DNA of 64,000 nt from Chlorocebus sabaeus (Eukaryota > Chordata > Mammalia > Primates > Cercopithecidae), in assembly GCF_047675955.1 (NCBI RefSeq), contig NC_132904.1, positions 84,015,447 through 84,079,446 on the forward strand, in the 5' to 3' direction. Positions 11,119 to 22,430 of the stretch are shown piece after piece; position 1 is the first letter of the stretch, and every line of letters starts with the position of its first letter. The position numbers and the translations under genes are program-made. The notes beneath the pieces were generated by a model that saw nothing but the letters and a program-made list of their open reading frames with translations, ran no database searches and was not told the DNA's origin.

Positions 11119-11404
11119 TTTTCTTGAGATGGAGTCTCGCTCTGTCACCCAGGCTGGAGTGCAGTGGCGTGATCTCAGCTCACTGCAACCTCCGATTCCC
11201 AGCTTCAAGCGATTCTCCTGCCTCAGCCTCCTGAGTAGCTGGGATTACAAGCATGCGCCACCACGTCCAGCTAATTTTTGTATTTTTGGAAGAGACGGGG
11301 TTTCACCATGTTGGCCAGGATGGTCTTGATCTCCTAATCTTGTGATCTGTCCACCTTGGTCTCCCAAAGTGCTGGGATTACAGGTGTGAGCCACTGCACC
11401 CGGT
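11117..11404 (-). mobile_element. Alu, antisense
   Basis: Reverse-complement Alu from a short T tail (TTTTTTCTTGAGATGGAGTC) to GAGCCACTGCACCCGG. Flanks share AGATGTGT...TTTTT, which fits a target duplication. Frame 11060-11329 is Alu-derived. Confidence 0.95.
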
Positions 11405-11950
11405 CAGATGTGTTTTTAAACATTGTTGTTATTATTCTAATTCGTACATACATCATCTCACATTTAGCCAGTGGGATTCTTTTTAAATCGTCCCCTGAGT
11501 CCTTCTGACATGACCTTAGTAATATTTGTTAATGTCCTTGCTATTTAGAATGTAAAAATATTTTAGAATTAACACGTACATTTCTGGCCCCAGATCTAGA
11601 ATCAGCCATTTTCCCAAAGAGGCCTGGCTTCTTTTAGTGTGAAATGACATTTAGAGAACATTATCTAGTTATGAAGGAGCTCAGTGCTACTGGGTTGATT
11701 ATTGTCTCTAGGCCTTTTTAATGAGAAGAGCTAGGAAATACATTTTTTAAAAAGAAAGTACATGATGATGTCATAATAATATTTCCAATCCAAATTTAGA
11801 GATTGCCTTTAATTTCATTTTGGTTTAATTTTATTTTATAATTGTATAAAACTTACATGGCTCAAAATCAAATTAACAAACAAGGAATATGTAGAGAAGT
11901 TTATCTTCTATTTCTCTGCCTCCATCCTGTTTTTTTCTCCCAGTTTTGTT
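11405..11950. other. No recognisable feature
   Basis: AT-rich anonymous sequence between an Alu and the Tigger1-like element. I see no family signature. Confidence 0.5.
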
Positions 11951-11952
11951 TA

Positions 11953-14353
11953 CAGGCATACCTTGTTTTATTGTACTTCACTTTATTGTGTTTCTCAGAT
12001 ACTGTGGGTTTTTTTTTTTTTTTTTTTTAGCAAATTAAAGGTTTGAAGCAATCCTGGGGTAAGCAAGTCTATTGGCACCATTTTTCCAACAGCATATGCT
12101 CACTTGTGTCTCTGTGTCACATTTAGTAAGTCTTATAATATTTCAGATTTATTCATTCTTATTGTATCTGTTATGGTGATCTGTGATCTTTGATGTCACT
12201 ATTACGTTTTTAGGGGGTACCATGAACCATGCTCATATAAGATAACAAACTTGATCAATAAATGTATGTGTTCTGGCTGCTCCATTGACCAGCCATTCCT
12301 TCATCTCTCTTTCTCTTTTCAGTCCTCCCTATTCCTTAAGACATAATTAGGCTAATTGATAACCCTGCAGTGGCCTCTTAAGTGTTCAAGTGAAAAGAAG
12401 AATCACGTGTCTCTCCACTTACATCAAAAGTCAAAGATGATTAAGTTTGGTAAGGAAGGCATGTCAAAAGCTGAGATAGACTAGCTATAGCTAGACCTAT
12501 TGTGCCAAACAGCCAAGTTGTAAATGCAAGGGAAAAATTCTTTAAAAAAATTAAAAGTTATGCTCTAGTGAACACACAAAACGATGAGAAAGTGAAATAG
12601 CCTTATTGCTGATATGGAGAAAGTTTTTGTGGTTTACAGAGAAGATCAAACCAGCCACATCATTTCCTTAATTGTAAAGCCTAATCCAGAGCAAATTTCT
12701 AACTCTCTTCAATTATATGAAGGCTGAGAGAGGTGAGGAAACAGAAGAAGAAATGTTTAAAGCTAGAAGAGGTTGGTTCATGAGATTTAAGGAAATAAGC
12801 TATATCCATAACAGTAAAGTGCAAGGTGAAGCAGCAAGTGCTGATGGAGACGCTGAGGCAGGTTGTTTAGAATATCTAGATAAGATCATTGATGAAAGTA
12901 GCTATACTAAACAGATTTTTAATGCAGATGAAAGAACCTTCTATTGGAAAAACATGCCATCTAGGACTTTTACAGCTAGTGAAGAGAAGTCAATGTTTGG
13001 CTTCAAATTTTCAAAGGGCAGACTGACTCTCTTGTTAGGAGCTAATGCAGCTGGCGACTTTAAATTGAAGCCAATGTTCATTTACCTTTCTGAAAATCCT
13101 AGGGCTCTTAAGAATTACATTACTCTGCCTGTGCTCTATAAGTGGAGCATCAAAGCCTGGATGACAGCACATCAGCTTATAGCATAGTTTGTGGACTATT
13201 TTAAGCCCACTGTTGAAACCAACTTCTCAGAAAAAGATTTATTTCCAAATATTACCACGCATTGACACAATGCACCTGGTTACCCAACAGCTCTGACGGA
13301 GATGTACAGGGAGTTTAATGTTGTTTTCATGCCTTCTCAAACAACAGTCATTCTGTAGCCCATGGATCAAGGAGTAATTTTGACTTTTGAGTCAAAATTA
13401 AGAAATACATTTTGTAAGGCTATAGCTGCCATAGATAGTGATTCCCCTGATGGACCTGGGCAAAGTAAATTGAATACCTTCTGAAAAGGATTTACCATTC
13501 TAAATGCCATTAAGGATATTCATGACTCATGGGAAGAGCAGTAGTTTGGAAGAATGTCAACGTCAGAAAGAGTTTAGAAGAAAGTTGACTCCAACCCTCA
13601 CTGATGATTTTGAGGGTTTCAAGACTTCAGTGAAGGAAGTATCTGCAAATGTGGTGGAAATAGCAAGAGAACTAGAATTAGAACTGAAGTCTGAAGGTGT
13701 TACTGAATTGCTGCAACCTCATGATAAAACTTGAATGGTTGAGGAGTTGCTTCTTATGGACGAGCAAAGGAGGTGGTTCCTTTAGATGGAATTGACTCCT
13801 GGTGATGATGCTGTGAACACTGTTGAAATGACAAAAAAGAATTTAGAATATTACATAACTTAATTGAGAAGGCAGCGGCAGGATTTGAGAGAATTGACTC
13901 CAATTCTGAAAGAAGTTGTACTGTGGGTAAAGTGCTATAAAATAGCATAGCATGTTCCAGAGAAATATTTTATGAAAGGAAAGGTAAATCAATGTGGCAA
14001 ACTTCATTTCTTTTTTCAAGAGATTGTTACAATCACCCCAGCCTTCAGCAACTACCATTCTGATTAGTCAGCAGCCATTAACATTGAGGCAAGATCCTCC
14101 AACAACAAAAGATTACAACTTGCTCATGGCTCAGGTGATCATTAACATATTTTAGCTATAAAGTATTTTTTAAATTAAGCCATGTACTCTTTTGATGTAA
14201 TGTTATTGCATACTTAATAGACTATAGTATAGTATAAACATAACTTTTATATGCACTGGGAAACCAGAATATTTGTGTGACTCACTTTATTGCCATATTT
14301 GCTTTCTTGTGGTGGTCTGGAACTGAACCCACCATATCTCTGACATATATCTA
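11953..14353 (+). mobile_element. Tigger1-like DNA transposon, nearly full length
   Basis: It begins CAGGCATACCTTG, the Tigger1 terminal inverted repeat, directly after a TA (11951-11952). It ends with a decayed repeat (ATATCTCTGACATATATCTA) before another TA (14354-14355). The length of about 2.40 kb is close to the ~2.4-kb family length. Tigger elements are pogo-type relatives of mariner that insert at TA. A poly(T) run at about 12008-12028 has expanded inside the left non-coding part. Confidence 0.9.
12430..13735 (+). pseudogene. Tigger transposase remnant (pogo/CENP-B-like, DDE)
   Basis: The longest open part is 12717-13187 (156 residues). It contains FNADERTFYWKNMPSRTF (first catalytic Asp in NADE), then RLTLLLGANAAGDFKLKP and ENPRALKNYITLPV. 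Beyond a stop, homology continues: the family DNAPGHP motif reads HNAPGYP here (His codon 13266-13268), so the second catalytic Asp is lost, and MDQGVI follows near 13361. A last frame at 13504-13734 covers the C-terminal region. The N-terminal HTH part around 12430-12700 is broken by stops. It cannot encode an active transposase. Confidence 0.85.
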
Positions 14354-14446
14354 TATTTTGTGGCTTATTCTTCAATTTAACATTTAAAAAATTTAACTAC
14401 TTAATGAAAAGAACCACTCCATTTTTTTAAACATAAGAAATATATA

Positions 14447-15101
14447 CAATCAATCCTCATTAGTCACAGATTCCGTATTTGCAAATTTGCCTACGTGCTA
14501 ACATTTATTTGTAACCTTAAAATCAATACTTGCAGCATTTCCATGGTCATTCATGGATACATGTAAAGCACTGTAAAATCTGAATCATTCAATGTGCGTA
14601 TTCCTAGCTGAGTCAAATAAGGCTCTGTCTTCTCATTTCAGCTCTCATATGTAAGCACGTGTCCTTTTTGCAGTATATTTATTCTTTTTTTTTTTGCACT
14701 TTTTGCTTTTTCTTGGTGATTTCATAATTAACAATGGCCCCAAAGCATAATGCTGAAGTGCTGTTTGGTGTTACTAAGCATAATAAGGTTGTTGATGTGC
14801 CTTATGAGGAAAATCTATGTACTAGATAACCTTCATTTAGGCATGAGTTATAGTGCTGTTGGCTGTGAGATCAACATTAATGAATCAACAACATATATTT
14901 AAATAAGATATCTTTAAACAGAATCAGACATTAAACAGGGTTATATATTGAGCCATTGATAAAAATATTGTGACCAGGGCTTGCAGGAACCTAACCCTGT
15001 ATTTCCATTAGAAGCAACGGTTCAGTTATTTGCTAATTTAGTGCTCAGTGTGACTTTAGAGAACACAACTACCACAAATAATGAGAATAATGAGAATTCA
15101 C
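14447..15101 (+). mobile_element. Second Tigger-like (pogo) element, internally deleted
   Basis: The ends are inverted (CAATCAATCCTCATTAGTC at the left; the right end read backwards gives GTGAATTCTCATTATTCTC), with TA at 14445-14446 and 15102-15103. It is 655 bp. From an ATG at 14734 it encodes MAPKHNAEVLFGVTKHNK, matching the transposase N-terminus. A downstream segment (near 14840-14890) retains SYSAVGCE-like HTH coding. The rest of the transposase is missing. It resembles the Tigger3/Tigger7-type group; the subfamily is uncertain. Confidence 0.75.
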
Positions 15102-15119
15102 TATGTGTGTGTATGTGTA

Positions 15120-15600
15120 TACTTAGTACTCTTCTTTCTTAGATAAACATAGCATACTATGTGTACTCTTCTCTGCTTTGATTTTTTTTACTCAACATCA
15201 AATCCTAGAGAACATGGTAGTACATACAAAAAAATCTTTATTCTTCAAGACAACTATACACCATTGTGTGGATGTACTACAGTTATTCAACCTATCCCCT
15301 ATTGATAGATATTTAAATTATTTTTCAGTTATATTTTTTACTACTTTGCCTCATGTATACATCTTAGATATTACCAAATTTCCAAATTCCCCTTCCCAGG
15401 GTTATACTGTTTTGTGTTCCCACCAGCAGAGAAGTACTCATTTTCCCAGGGCCTTGATTAAAATGTGTCTTATCAAACTTTTGAATATTTGCCAATCTGA
15501 TTAGGAGAGAAATCAAATCTCAGTTTAGTTTTAATTTTCATTTATCTTATCTTATTGTGAGTGAGGGTGAATGTCTTTTTATATACAAAAGGATCATTTG
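15120..15600 (-). mobile_element. Old L1 (L1M) 3' fragment, antisense
   Basis: The reversed L1M ORF2 end and 3'UTR signature is visible: TTGTGTGGATGTACTACAGT, CCCCTATTGATAGATATTT, TCCCACCAGCAGAGAAGT, and ATTTGCCAATCTGATTAG near the right. Divergence is high, consistent with a pre-simian insertion. Confidence 0.7.
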
Positions 15601-15722
15601 TTTTTGTTGTTGTTCATATCACTAGCACTGGACGTTTATTTCAAGGATGGCTGGGAAAATTCGAAAGGCTGCACAGTAAGGTCTTTGGAAATCTGGAACA
15701 TTGTTTGTCACCACATATAATT

Positions 15723-15740
15723 CAGCAGCAGCAGCAGCAG
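15723..15740 (+). repeat. CAG trinucleotide repeat, six units
   Basis: Six perfect CAG units in anonymous sequence. Short, and not in a credible reading frame. Confidence 0.95.
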
Positions 15741-15794
15741 CGTGAGTCTGTCAGTAGCTCTGGGCCCCAGTAACAATTTGAGACGTCTTCTGAG

Positions 15795-16325
15795 TTCATG
15801 ACTGTGATAATTAACTTGATATATCAACTTGATTGAGTTAAGGGATAACCAGAGAGCTGGCAAAACATTATTTCTGGTGAATCTTTGAGGGTGTTTCCAG
15901 ATGATATTAGCATTTGGATCAGTAGACTGAGTAAAAACGATCCACCTTTACCTATTTGAGTGTGCGCCATCCAGTCCATGGATGGCCAACCTGAATAGAG
16001 AAAAATGGTGGAGGAAGAGAAAATTCAGTCTCTCTTCTTGAGCTGAGAAATGTGTCTCCTAATGCCCTTAGCCATAGGCGCTCTGGGTTCTTTGACCTTA
16101 CGACCTTGGGACTTACAACAGCAGCCTTCCTGATTCTCAGGCCTTACAACAAGGACTGAATCACACCGCTGGCTTTCCTCATTCTGTAACTTGCAAATGG
16201 TATATTTTGGAACTTCTTGGCTTCCATAATCATGCGAGCCAATTCCTATAATAAATATATTCTTATATATCTGTGTGTATCCTATTGGTTCTCTTTCTCT
16301 GTATAACCCTCACTATTGCAGTGCA
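15795..16325 (+). mobile_element. Ancient LTR-like interspersed repeat
   Basis: It begins near TGACTGTGATAATTAACTTGATATATCAACTTGAT and contains the recurrent motif GGATCAGTAGACTGAGTAAA. It has AATAAATATATTC close to the 3' end and finishes CCTATTGGTTCTCTTTCTCT ... CACTATTGCAG. This order matches a common dispersed mammalian repeat whose shape (TG...CA, AATAAA) is LTR-like. I cannot give the family name with confidence. Confidence 0.55.
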
Positions 16326-16825
16326 GCAACTTCAGCTCTATTTTTCTCTCCACCAACTTCTTCCTATTTCATTCCTGACAATTTTTTCTTCTTTCCTCAG
16401 CCTATTTGCTTTTAGCTGACTCATGGCTTTTACTTACCCATGGTACCTCATGGCTTCTGCCTCTTGTTCCCTCTTTTTCTCTCTGCTTCTGCCAATCCTA
16501 CTCTGCTCACTTTTTTGGGGTTTTTTTTTTTTGCACATCTGACATTAAAATTCCTCAAGGATGGATTTAATGGATTGGATTAGCCAGTAATCACTGAGTA
16601 TAAAGTGTCTTTGTGGGGCAGTGATTTGGCAGGTTGCTGGCCAATCTAAACATATCTTTGGGTCAGATACTTAACCTTAGTTCAAGAGGTCATGATTAGA
16701 GCCTGAGGTTATATGACACAAAGTGTGGAAACCTAGGGGTAAGGAAGTTCTCAGAAGAAAGATGTGTGCAAGACTTCTCATGATTTTACTTCTCGTGGAT
16801 AGTCCAATATAAACACTAAGAGGAA
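16326..16825. other. No recognisable feature
   Basis: Pyrimidine-rich, then anonymous sequence. No repeat signature or coding frame is visible. Confidence 0.45.
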
Positions 16826-16829
16826 AGGT

Positions 16830-16990
16830 ATGAAATTAACATATACATTTTACATATGAGGCAATGGAGGCTTAGAGACATTAAGTAACTTTCCCAAAGT
16901 CACATGGCTTACTGGTATCAAAGCCATGTGCTTCAGAGACAAGACTCAATCCTCAGAGTTGAATGCAGGCATTGAAATCCTATTGTATTG
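16830..16990 (-). mobile_element. MIR, antisense
   Basis: Core block ATTTTACATATGAGGCAATG, GGCTTAGAGACATTAAGTAA and CTTTCCCAAAGTCACATGGC is the reversed MIR core. Confidence 0.8.
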
Positions 16991-16999
16991 ACTCTTAAT

Positions 17000-19344
17000 T
17001 GGACTCTGTGAGTGTTTTTACCTGACTGTTTTGGGCTTGAATGTACTTAATGTCCATATTAAAAAAAAATAAATCTCTAAATCAGGGTTATGCTTTAGTA
17101 AATGAATATCTATGGGAAAAGCATTTTTCTTTTGGAGCATTCTATACTAATTCAACTTAATTTCTTGATCATTTCCTATCCAGGGCAGTTATAGTTTTAC
17201 TTTTATTTTACTGATATTGGTCTAGATTAATTATTTCTGTGTACGTTTTATAATAAATGTTAATGTAGTCATCAGTTTTTGTTATAATAATTTGCTTTAT
17301 TATTGTTAAATTTTGTCATGTTTTCATTTTTTTGGCTTTATAGTTTTAAATTCAATTTTTTCAGATAAAATATTTTAGATGCAAATTTTACAAGAAGGTT
17401 TTTTTTGCTAATTTTTTTGAGTGTGGTTTTAGCTGTTGACGGTTTTATTTGTTGCCGTTGTTGATTATTTCTTCTGAATATGCTTTTTCTAAGGTGGTTT
17501 TTTTCCTTTTGCATTTTACTATATGCCCAGCAATGCATAATTCTTCAGTTAGTTTTTACCTATAACAACTTTTAGCCTGTGGAGATTCATTATTTTCAGT
17601 TTCACTATAATATTTTGTGGTATTTTTTTCTATCAGTAATGCTTATTATAAATTAGAAAAAGTATTGATAATTTATATTACTTTCTTGGAACAAAGCAAA
17701 GAGCTCATGAAGGACAAAGACAAAAGATTTAGGTGAGTGGTGGGTTAAAGTCTTGCATATATATCCAGGAGTCTAGATTCCATAGGGAGTGCTCTTTCTT
17801 CTCAACCAAAATGCCATGATACTCGGCATATTTCCTTTCTCCTAGGAGTTGTTTGGGGTTATCAGGCTAAGGATCAGGTCCTTTGCCCTACAAGGCTACT
17901 AATGAAGAGAGAAGGTCATCCTGAATTTTTGTGTAAGGACTGAAAAAAAAAGTCCACTCAATGTAAATGTAACAGCTCCCCAGGCCCTACTTAACTCTGC
18001 TGAAGGGACAAGCTGTTCCTTTCCTGAACTTGGTTCCCCAAATCCCCACACTGTCTTGGGACGGGGGTTGGAGCTGGAAAGGAATGACCTTTCATCGTCC
18101 TCTACAGCCATCCAAGTTCTTCGAGGCTTGGAAAGGCTCCCAGGCCATTCTTCAGTATCTCTACATAGCAATGCCTCCCTGCAGGCCTATCTTGTCTGAA
18201 TTCCAGGGGCTGTATGTCAATTAAAGCACTTGGAAGTCACAATCAGTTGTCTTTCTAATGCATCTAATTTCAACTCTCCAAATGATTGCATTATGTACAA
18301 CCTAGTCTAGGAGTGGTTACTAAGTCATGATATCCATTGAGATTTGTATCATTAGCCAGGCCATATAGTAATATGGCCAAGAACAGGACAAAACAAATAA
18401 AAATGACCATAGAGTTTTTGTCAAACTTTGTTATAAACTGAGTGTTAAATCCCATCTGATCTCAGCTTTAGGATTCTCTGGAGATAAAGTGCTCCATGGC
18501 CTTGTCCTGAAATGACTCTCCCTGTGTCTGTTTAATGGTTCATAGTCAGTAAAAGAGCTGTGTATGCCAGTCTTGGTGATGTCCCACATGATCAGCCTGA
18601 AGGACTCACAGGTGGCCAGTATTTATTGTAAAACAAACCATCTTTTTTGTACCATTGTCCACAGAAACATGGTAGCTAATATGTTGATTTAAAAAGCAAC
18701 AGAAATTTGTTGGCTGCTAACTTTCTGAAGGCAAATTTGTCAACAGCCTGCTTTGTGAGACTTTTGACCTCCCTTTCCAACCTGTGTCTGATTGCAGCTG
18801 AAGATCTCCTGCTCTGTATTTGGGCTTAATCCTAATTCTGTTTCTCAGACACTGATGTTTGCTTTACCTTTAACTGCAACTCAGATGATCCCATTGGGTT
18901 TTGGGCTTGATATGGCTTCTTGTAAAGGTCTGTCTTACTTCTGTCTAGCTCCTCGTATACCTTAAGGGCCATGGCCACTATTGGGTTTGCCTTAGCCTTT
19001 GAATGGGAACCAGAGAGAATGGAAGAAATTTTTCCTCCTTATCTACTTCTCTGTCTTCCTCCAGTGGTTCTCTGGTTTAGCTTTCAGGTGTAACTAGGTG
19101 AGTATCTTTCTGAATCCCTCAGTCTCAGAGAAAATAGGATTAAGGGATCATTAGGTCCAGTTGAATTCTACAGTCTTGGAATAGACTGCTTTCTATTCTT
19201 ATGCTCAATACCATTGAAGAATCTGTTTGAAGTCACCCAGCAGTAGAATTTTCCATTTTTAAGGAAAGATGATATTAAATGTTATAAATCTGAATTGAGG
19301 ACTGGTGTTATACATGCCATTGGTGAGAAAAAATGTGCTAGGTC
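17000..19344. other. Repeat-poor anonymous stretch
   Basis: 2.3 kb with no repeat family I recognise. The first third (17.0-17.7 kb) is very AT-rich; 17.9-19.1 kb has average composition and looks unique. Frames of 60-90 residues on both strands (for example 17899-18171 minus) show no domain or clear exon structure. It may hold a conserved non-coding element; sequence alone does not say. Confidence 0.45.
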
Positions 19345-19440
19345 AATTGAAGCAAGAATTGAGTCTTATTTATCTTTCCGACTACCACAGAACCTAGAAG
19401 GTGCTCAGTAAGCATAATTTAAATTTAACTGGATATGAAT
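19345..19440 (-). mobile_element. L2 3' end fragment, antisense
   Basis: A TTATTTATCTTTCCGACTAC, ACAGAACCTAGAAGGTGCTC, AGTAAGC block matches the reversed L2 3' terminus. Confidence 0.5.
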
Positions 19441-19559
19441 TGTGATTGTAAATTTATATTCGTATGGCCTCACCAACAATATATGGTTTTCCAATTCTTT
19501 TCTATCTAATATGTATCTGACAGCTCTTAATTTTTCCAGTGTCCTTTGTGGCCAGAGTA

Positions 19560-19725
19560 TTGCAGATTGGAAAGTATGTGGACTTTGGGATCAGAAAGAT
19601 ATATGTCACAATCTCTCTACCACATACTAGCTGTGTGCTTACATGTCTCTCTGCCACAGTAAAGGTGGTAAAAATATATCCTGCAGGACAGTTATGAAGA
19701 TTGAGTATAATACTGTGGGGTGTTT
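19560..19725 (+). mobile_element. MIR
   Basis: The block GTGGACTTTGGGATCAGAAAG, ACCACATACTAGCTGTGTGC, GTTATGAAGATTGAGTATAAT follows the MIR order from body to tail. Confidence 0.7.
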
Positions 19726-19917
19726 CTCTTCTCTGGGATAAACACTGCTATTTTATTATTTCATTGTTATTTTCTCATTTGTTCCTCACCCTGTTTGCTT
19801 CAGGAAGTAAGAAATAAATATTTCCCCCCAAGATGACACATGAGCAGGTAAAAGTGATTATCATCACTTAGCTTTTGAGGGCAGGAGATGAGACTAGGAC
19901 CCAGACTGACTGAGTGC

Positions 19918-20220
19918 TTTTTTGTTTTGTTTTGTTTTGTTTTTGAGACGGAGTCTCACTCTGTCACCAGGCTGGAGTGAAGTGCAGTGGTGCAATCTCG
20001 GCTCACTGCAACTTCAGTCTCCCGGGTTCAAGTGATTCTCCTGCCTCAGCCTCCCGAGTAGCTGGGATTACAGGCATGCGCCACCATGCCCAGCTAATTT
20101 TTGTATTTTTAGTAGAGACAGGGTTTTACCATGTTGGCCACGATAGTCTTGACCTTGTGATCTGCCTACCTTGGCCTCCCAAAGTGCTGGTATTACAGGC
20201 GTGAGCCACCACACCTGGCC
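19918..20220 (-). mobile_element. Alu, antisense
   Basis: A TTTTG-repeat tail leads into TTGAGACGGAGTCTCACTCT, and it ends GAGCCACCACACCTGGCC. Imperfect target duplication CTGACTGAGTGC/CTGACTGACTTC. A small internal duplication (GTGAAGTGCAGTGG) is present in the right arm. Confidence 0.95.
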
Positions 20221-20269
20221 CTGACTGACTTCTAATTGCATGATTTATAGTAAATGCAATTCAAGCCTG

Positions 20270-20420
20270 AGGATAGGAGCCTGGGTTTCCAGCCAAACCA
20301 CTTGGCAGCTGCGTGGTTGTGCAAACAGCTCTTCATGTTTTTGAGTCTCATTTTCCTAATCCTTAAAACTGGAATAACGGTAAGATATACCTTATGAGAT
20401 GGTTTTGAGAACCAACTTTA
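20270..20420 (+). mobile_element. MIR
   Basis: GAGTCTCATTTTCCTAATCC followed by TTAAAACTGGAATAACGG and TATGAGATGGTTTTGAGAA gives the MIR core and tail. Confidence 0.65.
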
Positions 20421-20429
20421 GTTCTTTGA

Positions 20430-20590
20430 AGCAGTGTTTCTTATTCAGGAGATACATAGGAATCATCTGATAAACCTTCTAAACATACATAGACCCTACT
20501 CCTGGAGGATTGGAGGTGCAAGTAGGCATCCACATGTTCATAAAGCTTCTCCAGGTGACTCTCATGTACCCAACCCACTCCAAACTGCTG
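20430..20590 (+). mobile_element. MER5A-like hAT-Charlie element
   Basis: GCAGTGTTTCTTATTCAGGAG, AGGAATCATCTGATAAACC, ACCCTACTCCTGGAGGATTG and CTTCTCCAGGTGACTCTCAT follow the MER5A consensus order. A degraded non-autonomous element. Confidence 0.65.
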
Positions 20591-20689
20591 CCTGCTTCTA
20601 ATTGTAAAATTCCATGCACATGTGAATGATTATTCGTATTCTTGACAAGTTTACATTATACTGAGACTTTAAAATATTTGTAAAGCTGC

Positions 20690-20865
20690 TATGTTGTTGA
20701 GGAAAGAACAATAATCTCTTGGGTCAAAAGATATGGAACAAATCCAAGCTGTAAATGTACAGTTGTGAGGCCCTGAGCAGATTATATATCTTCTTTGAAA
20801 ATCATTCTCCTCAGTAGTAAAACAGGGTGGAAGAATACTCATAATTAAATAAGGAAGCTGAGGTA
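20690..20865 (+). mobile_element. MIR
   Basis: The degraded core TGAGGCCCTGAGCAGATTAT, CATTCTCCTCAGTAGTAAAA, CAGGGTGGAAGAA is recognisable. Confidence 0.6.
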
Positions 20866-20904
20866 ATGACACTTTTTAAGTCAGAAGGACTTTATGAGGT
20901 TGAG

Positions 20905-21030
20905 AAGTGGAAGCAAGGAGAACTCAAGACATTTTCCCAAGATCATAAAGCTAGTAAGGGGTAGAGCTGGAGTTTGAACCCAGGTCTAACTGACTTCAGA
21001 GCTTGAACTCTGATATTCTGTACCATCCTT
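20905..21030 (-). mobile_element. MIR, antisense
   Basis: The reversed core (TTTTCCCAAGATCATAAAGC, TAGTAAGGGGTAGAGCTGGA, GTTTGAACCCAGGTCTAACT) is clear. Confidence 0.8.
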
Positions 21031-21184
21031 TACTCATGCAATAGCTACTTATTGAGTGCCTACTATGCACTAGGTACTTTTCTATAGGGTTTGAATATAC
21101 TGGGGAATAAAACAAAGATACAAAAATTCCTATCCTTGTGGAGCTTTTACATTAGAAGGTGGTAAGGGCTATGGAAAGAAATCA

Positions 21185-21500
21185 CGACTGTAATCCCAGC
21201 ACTTTGGGAGGCTGAGGCAGGTGAATCACCTGAAGTCAGGAGTTCCAGACCAGCCTGGCCAATATAGTGAAACCCCGTCTCTACTAAAAAAAACAAAAAT
21301 TAACTGGGCGTGGTGGTGGGCCTGTAATCCCAGTTACTCGGGAGGCTGAGGCAGGAGAATTGCTTGAACCTGGGAGGTGGAGGTTGCAGTGAGCCAAGAT
21401 GGCACCACTGCACTCCAGCCTGGGCAACAGAGCGAGACTCTGTCTAAAGAAACAGAAACAAAAACAAAAACAAAAAAAGAAAAAGACAGAGAGAGAAAAA
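21185..21500 (+). mobile_element. Alu, sense, 5'-truncated
   Basis: It starts at GACTGTAATCCCAGCACTTT (the first ~25 bp of Alu are missing) and runs to GAGCGAGACTCTGTCT with a mixed A-rich tail. Short target duplication AAAGAAAT on both sides. It inserted into L2. Confidence 0.95.
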
Positions 21501-21940
21501 GAAATTAACAAAGAGGAAAAAAGAAAAACCAAGCATAGATGAGGGTCAGGAATCGGGCAGGTGAAGGTAGGGGCCAGGATGCAGTTTTAATTAAGGTGAT
21601 CTGTCTGGGTCTCATTGAGAAAGTGACTGTGAAACAAAGACTTGAAGAAGGTGAAGGAAGTAACCAGGCAGTTGTCTGGAGGAAAACTTGCAAGCAGAAG
21701 GACAAGCCCCTATGATGATGGTCCTGAGGTGTGGGCAGGCCTGGCAGGTTTATGGAATAGCAAAGAGGACAGTGTGGCTAGGGTGATGTGAGCACGGAGC
21801 AGAGAAGTAGCAGATGATGACACGGAGGTCACAGATGCAGTGTGCAGGGCACTGCAGGGCACTGTGGGCTCTTTAGTTTTTATCCTGGAGTGAAATATGA
21901 GCCACTGGATGATTCTGAACAGGAGATGGATTTGGTGACA

Positions 21941-22249
21941 CTTATGCTAAGTGAAATAAGCCAGTCACAGAAGGACAAACACTTCACAAGGTATTTCACT
22001 TATATAAGGAATCTAAAATAGTCTAACTCAAAGAAGTAGAGTGCAGAATGGTAGTTACCAGGGCCTGGGGAAGGAAGAAATAGGGAATTGCTAATTAACA
22101 GGCCTAAATTTTAAGTTAAAGGAGATGAATAAGTTCTAGAGGCTGGCTATACATTGTGCATACAGTTAATAATACAGTGTTGTGCACCTAAAAATCTGTT
22201 AAGAGGGTACACATTGTTGGGTCTCATATTAAGCTTTTTTACCACAATA
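21941..22249 (+). mobile_element. L1M 3' end fragment, in L2
   Basis: CTAAGTGAAATAAGCCAGTC, ACTTATATAAGGAATCTAAA, ATGGTAGTTACCAGGGCCTG and GCACCTAAAAATCTGTTAAG are the end of L1M ORF2 and its 3'UTR in order. Confidence 0.8.
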
Positions 22250-22430
22250 GAAAATATTCTGGCTGCTGTATTGAGGAAACACTGTAGTGGGACAAGGATA
22301 GACTAGGTGAGGTCGTCTGTGAGAAGGTACTGCAGCAATCCAGGAACAGTGATGGAGGTTCAATAGTGGGATTGCAGTGGTATGAGAAGTACGTGCTGAC
22401 AGGAGATGACCTGAACCTGTTGCTGAAGTC

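Larger units (their letters stand above)
21031..22430 (+). mobile_element. L2, split by an Alu and an L1M fragment
   Basis: Three collinear L2 pieces. The first is 21031-21184 (TTATTGAGTGCCTACTATGC, then a TCCTATCCTTGTGGAGCTTT block). The second is 21500-21940 (GACTTGAAGAAGGTGAAGGA, GGCAGGTTTATGGAATAGCA, TTTTATCCTGGAGTGAAATA). The third is 22250-22430 (TCTGGCTGCTGTATTGAGGA, CTGCAGCAATCCAGGAACAG). Together they follow the L2 consensus in order. Confidence 0.75.

Noticed and set aside
15723..15740. CAG repeat as a polyglutamine tract
   Set aside because: Only six units; the frame through it has no recognisable protein and the region is anonymous.
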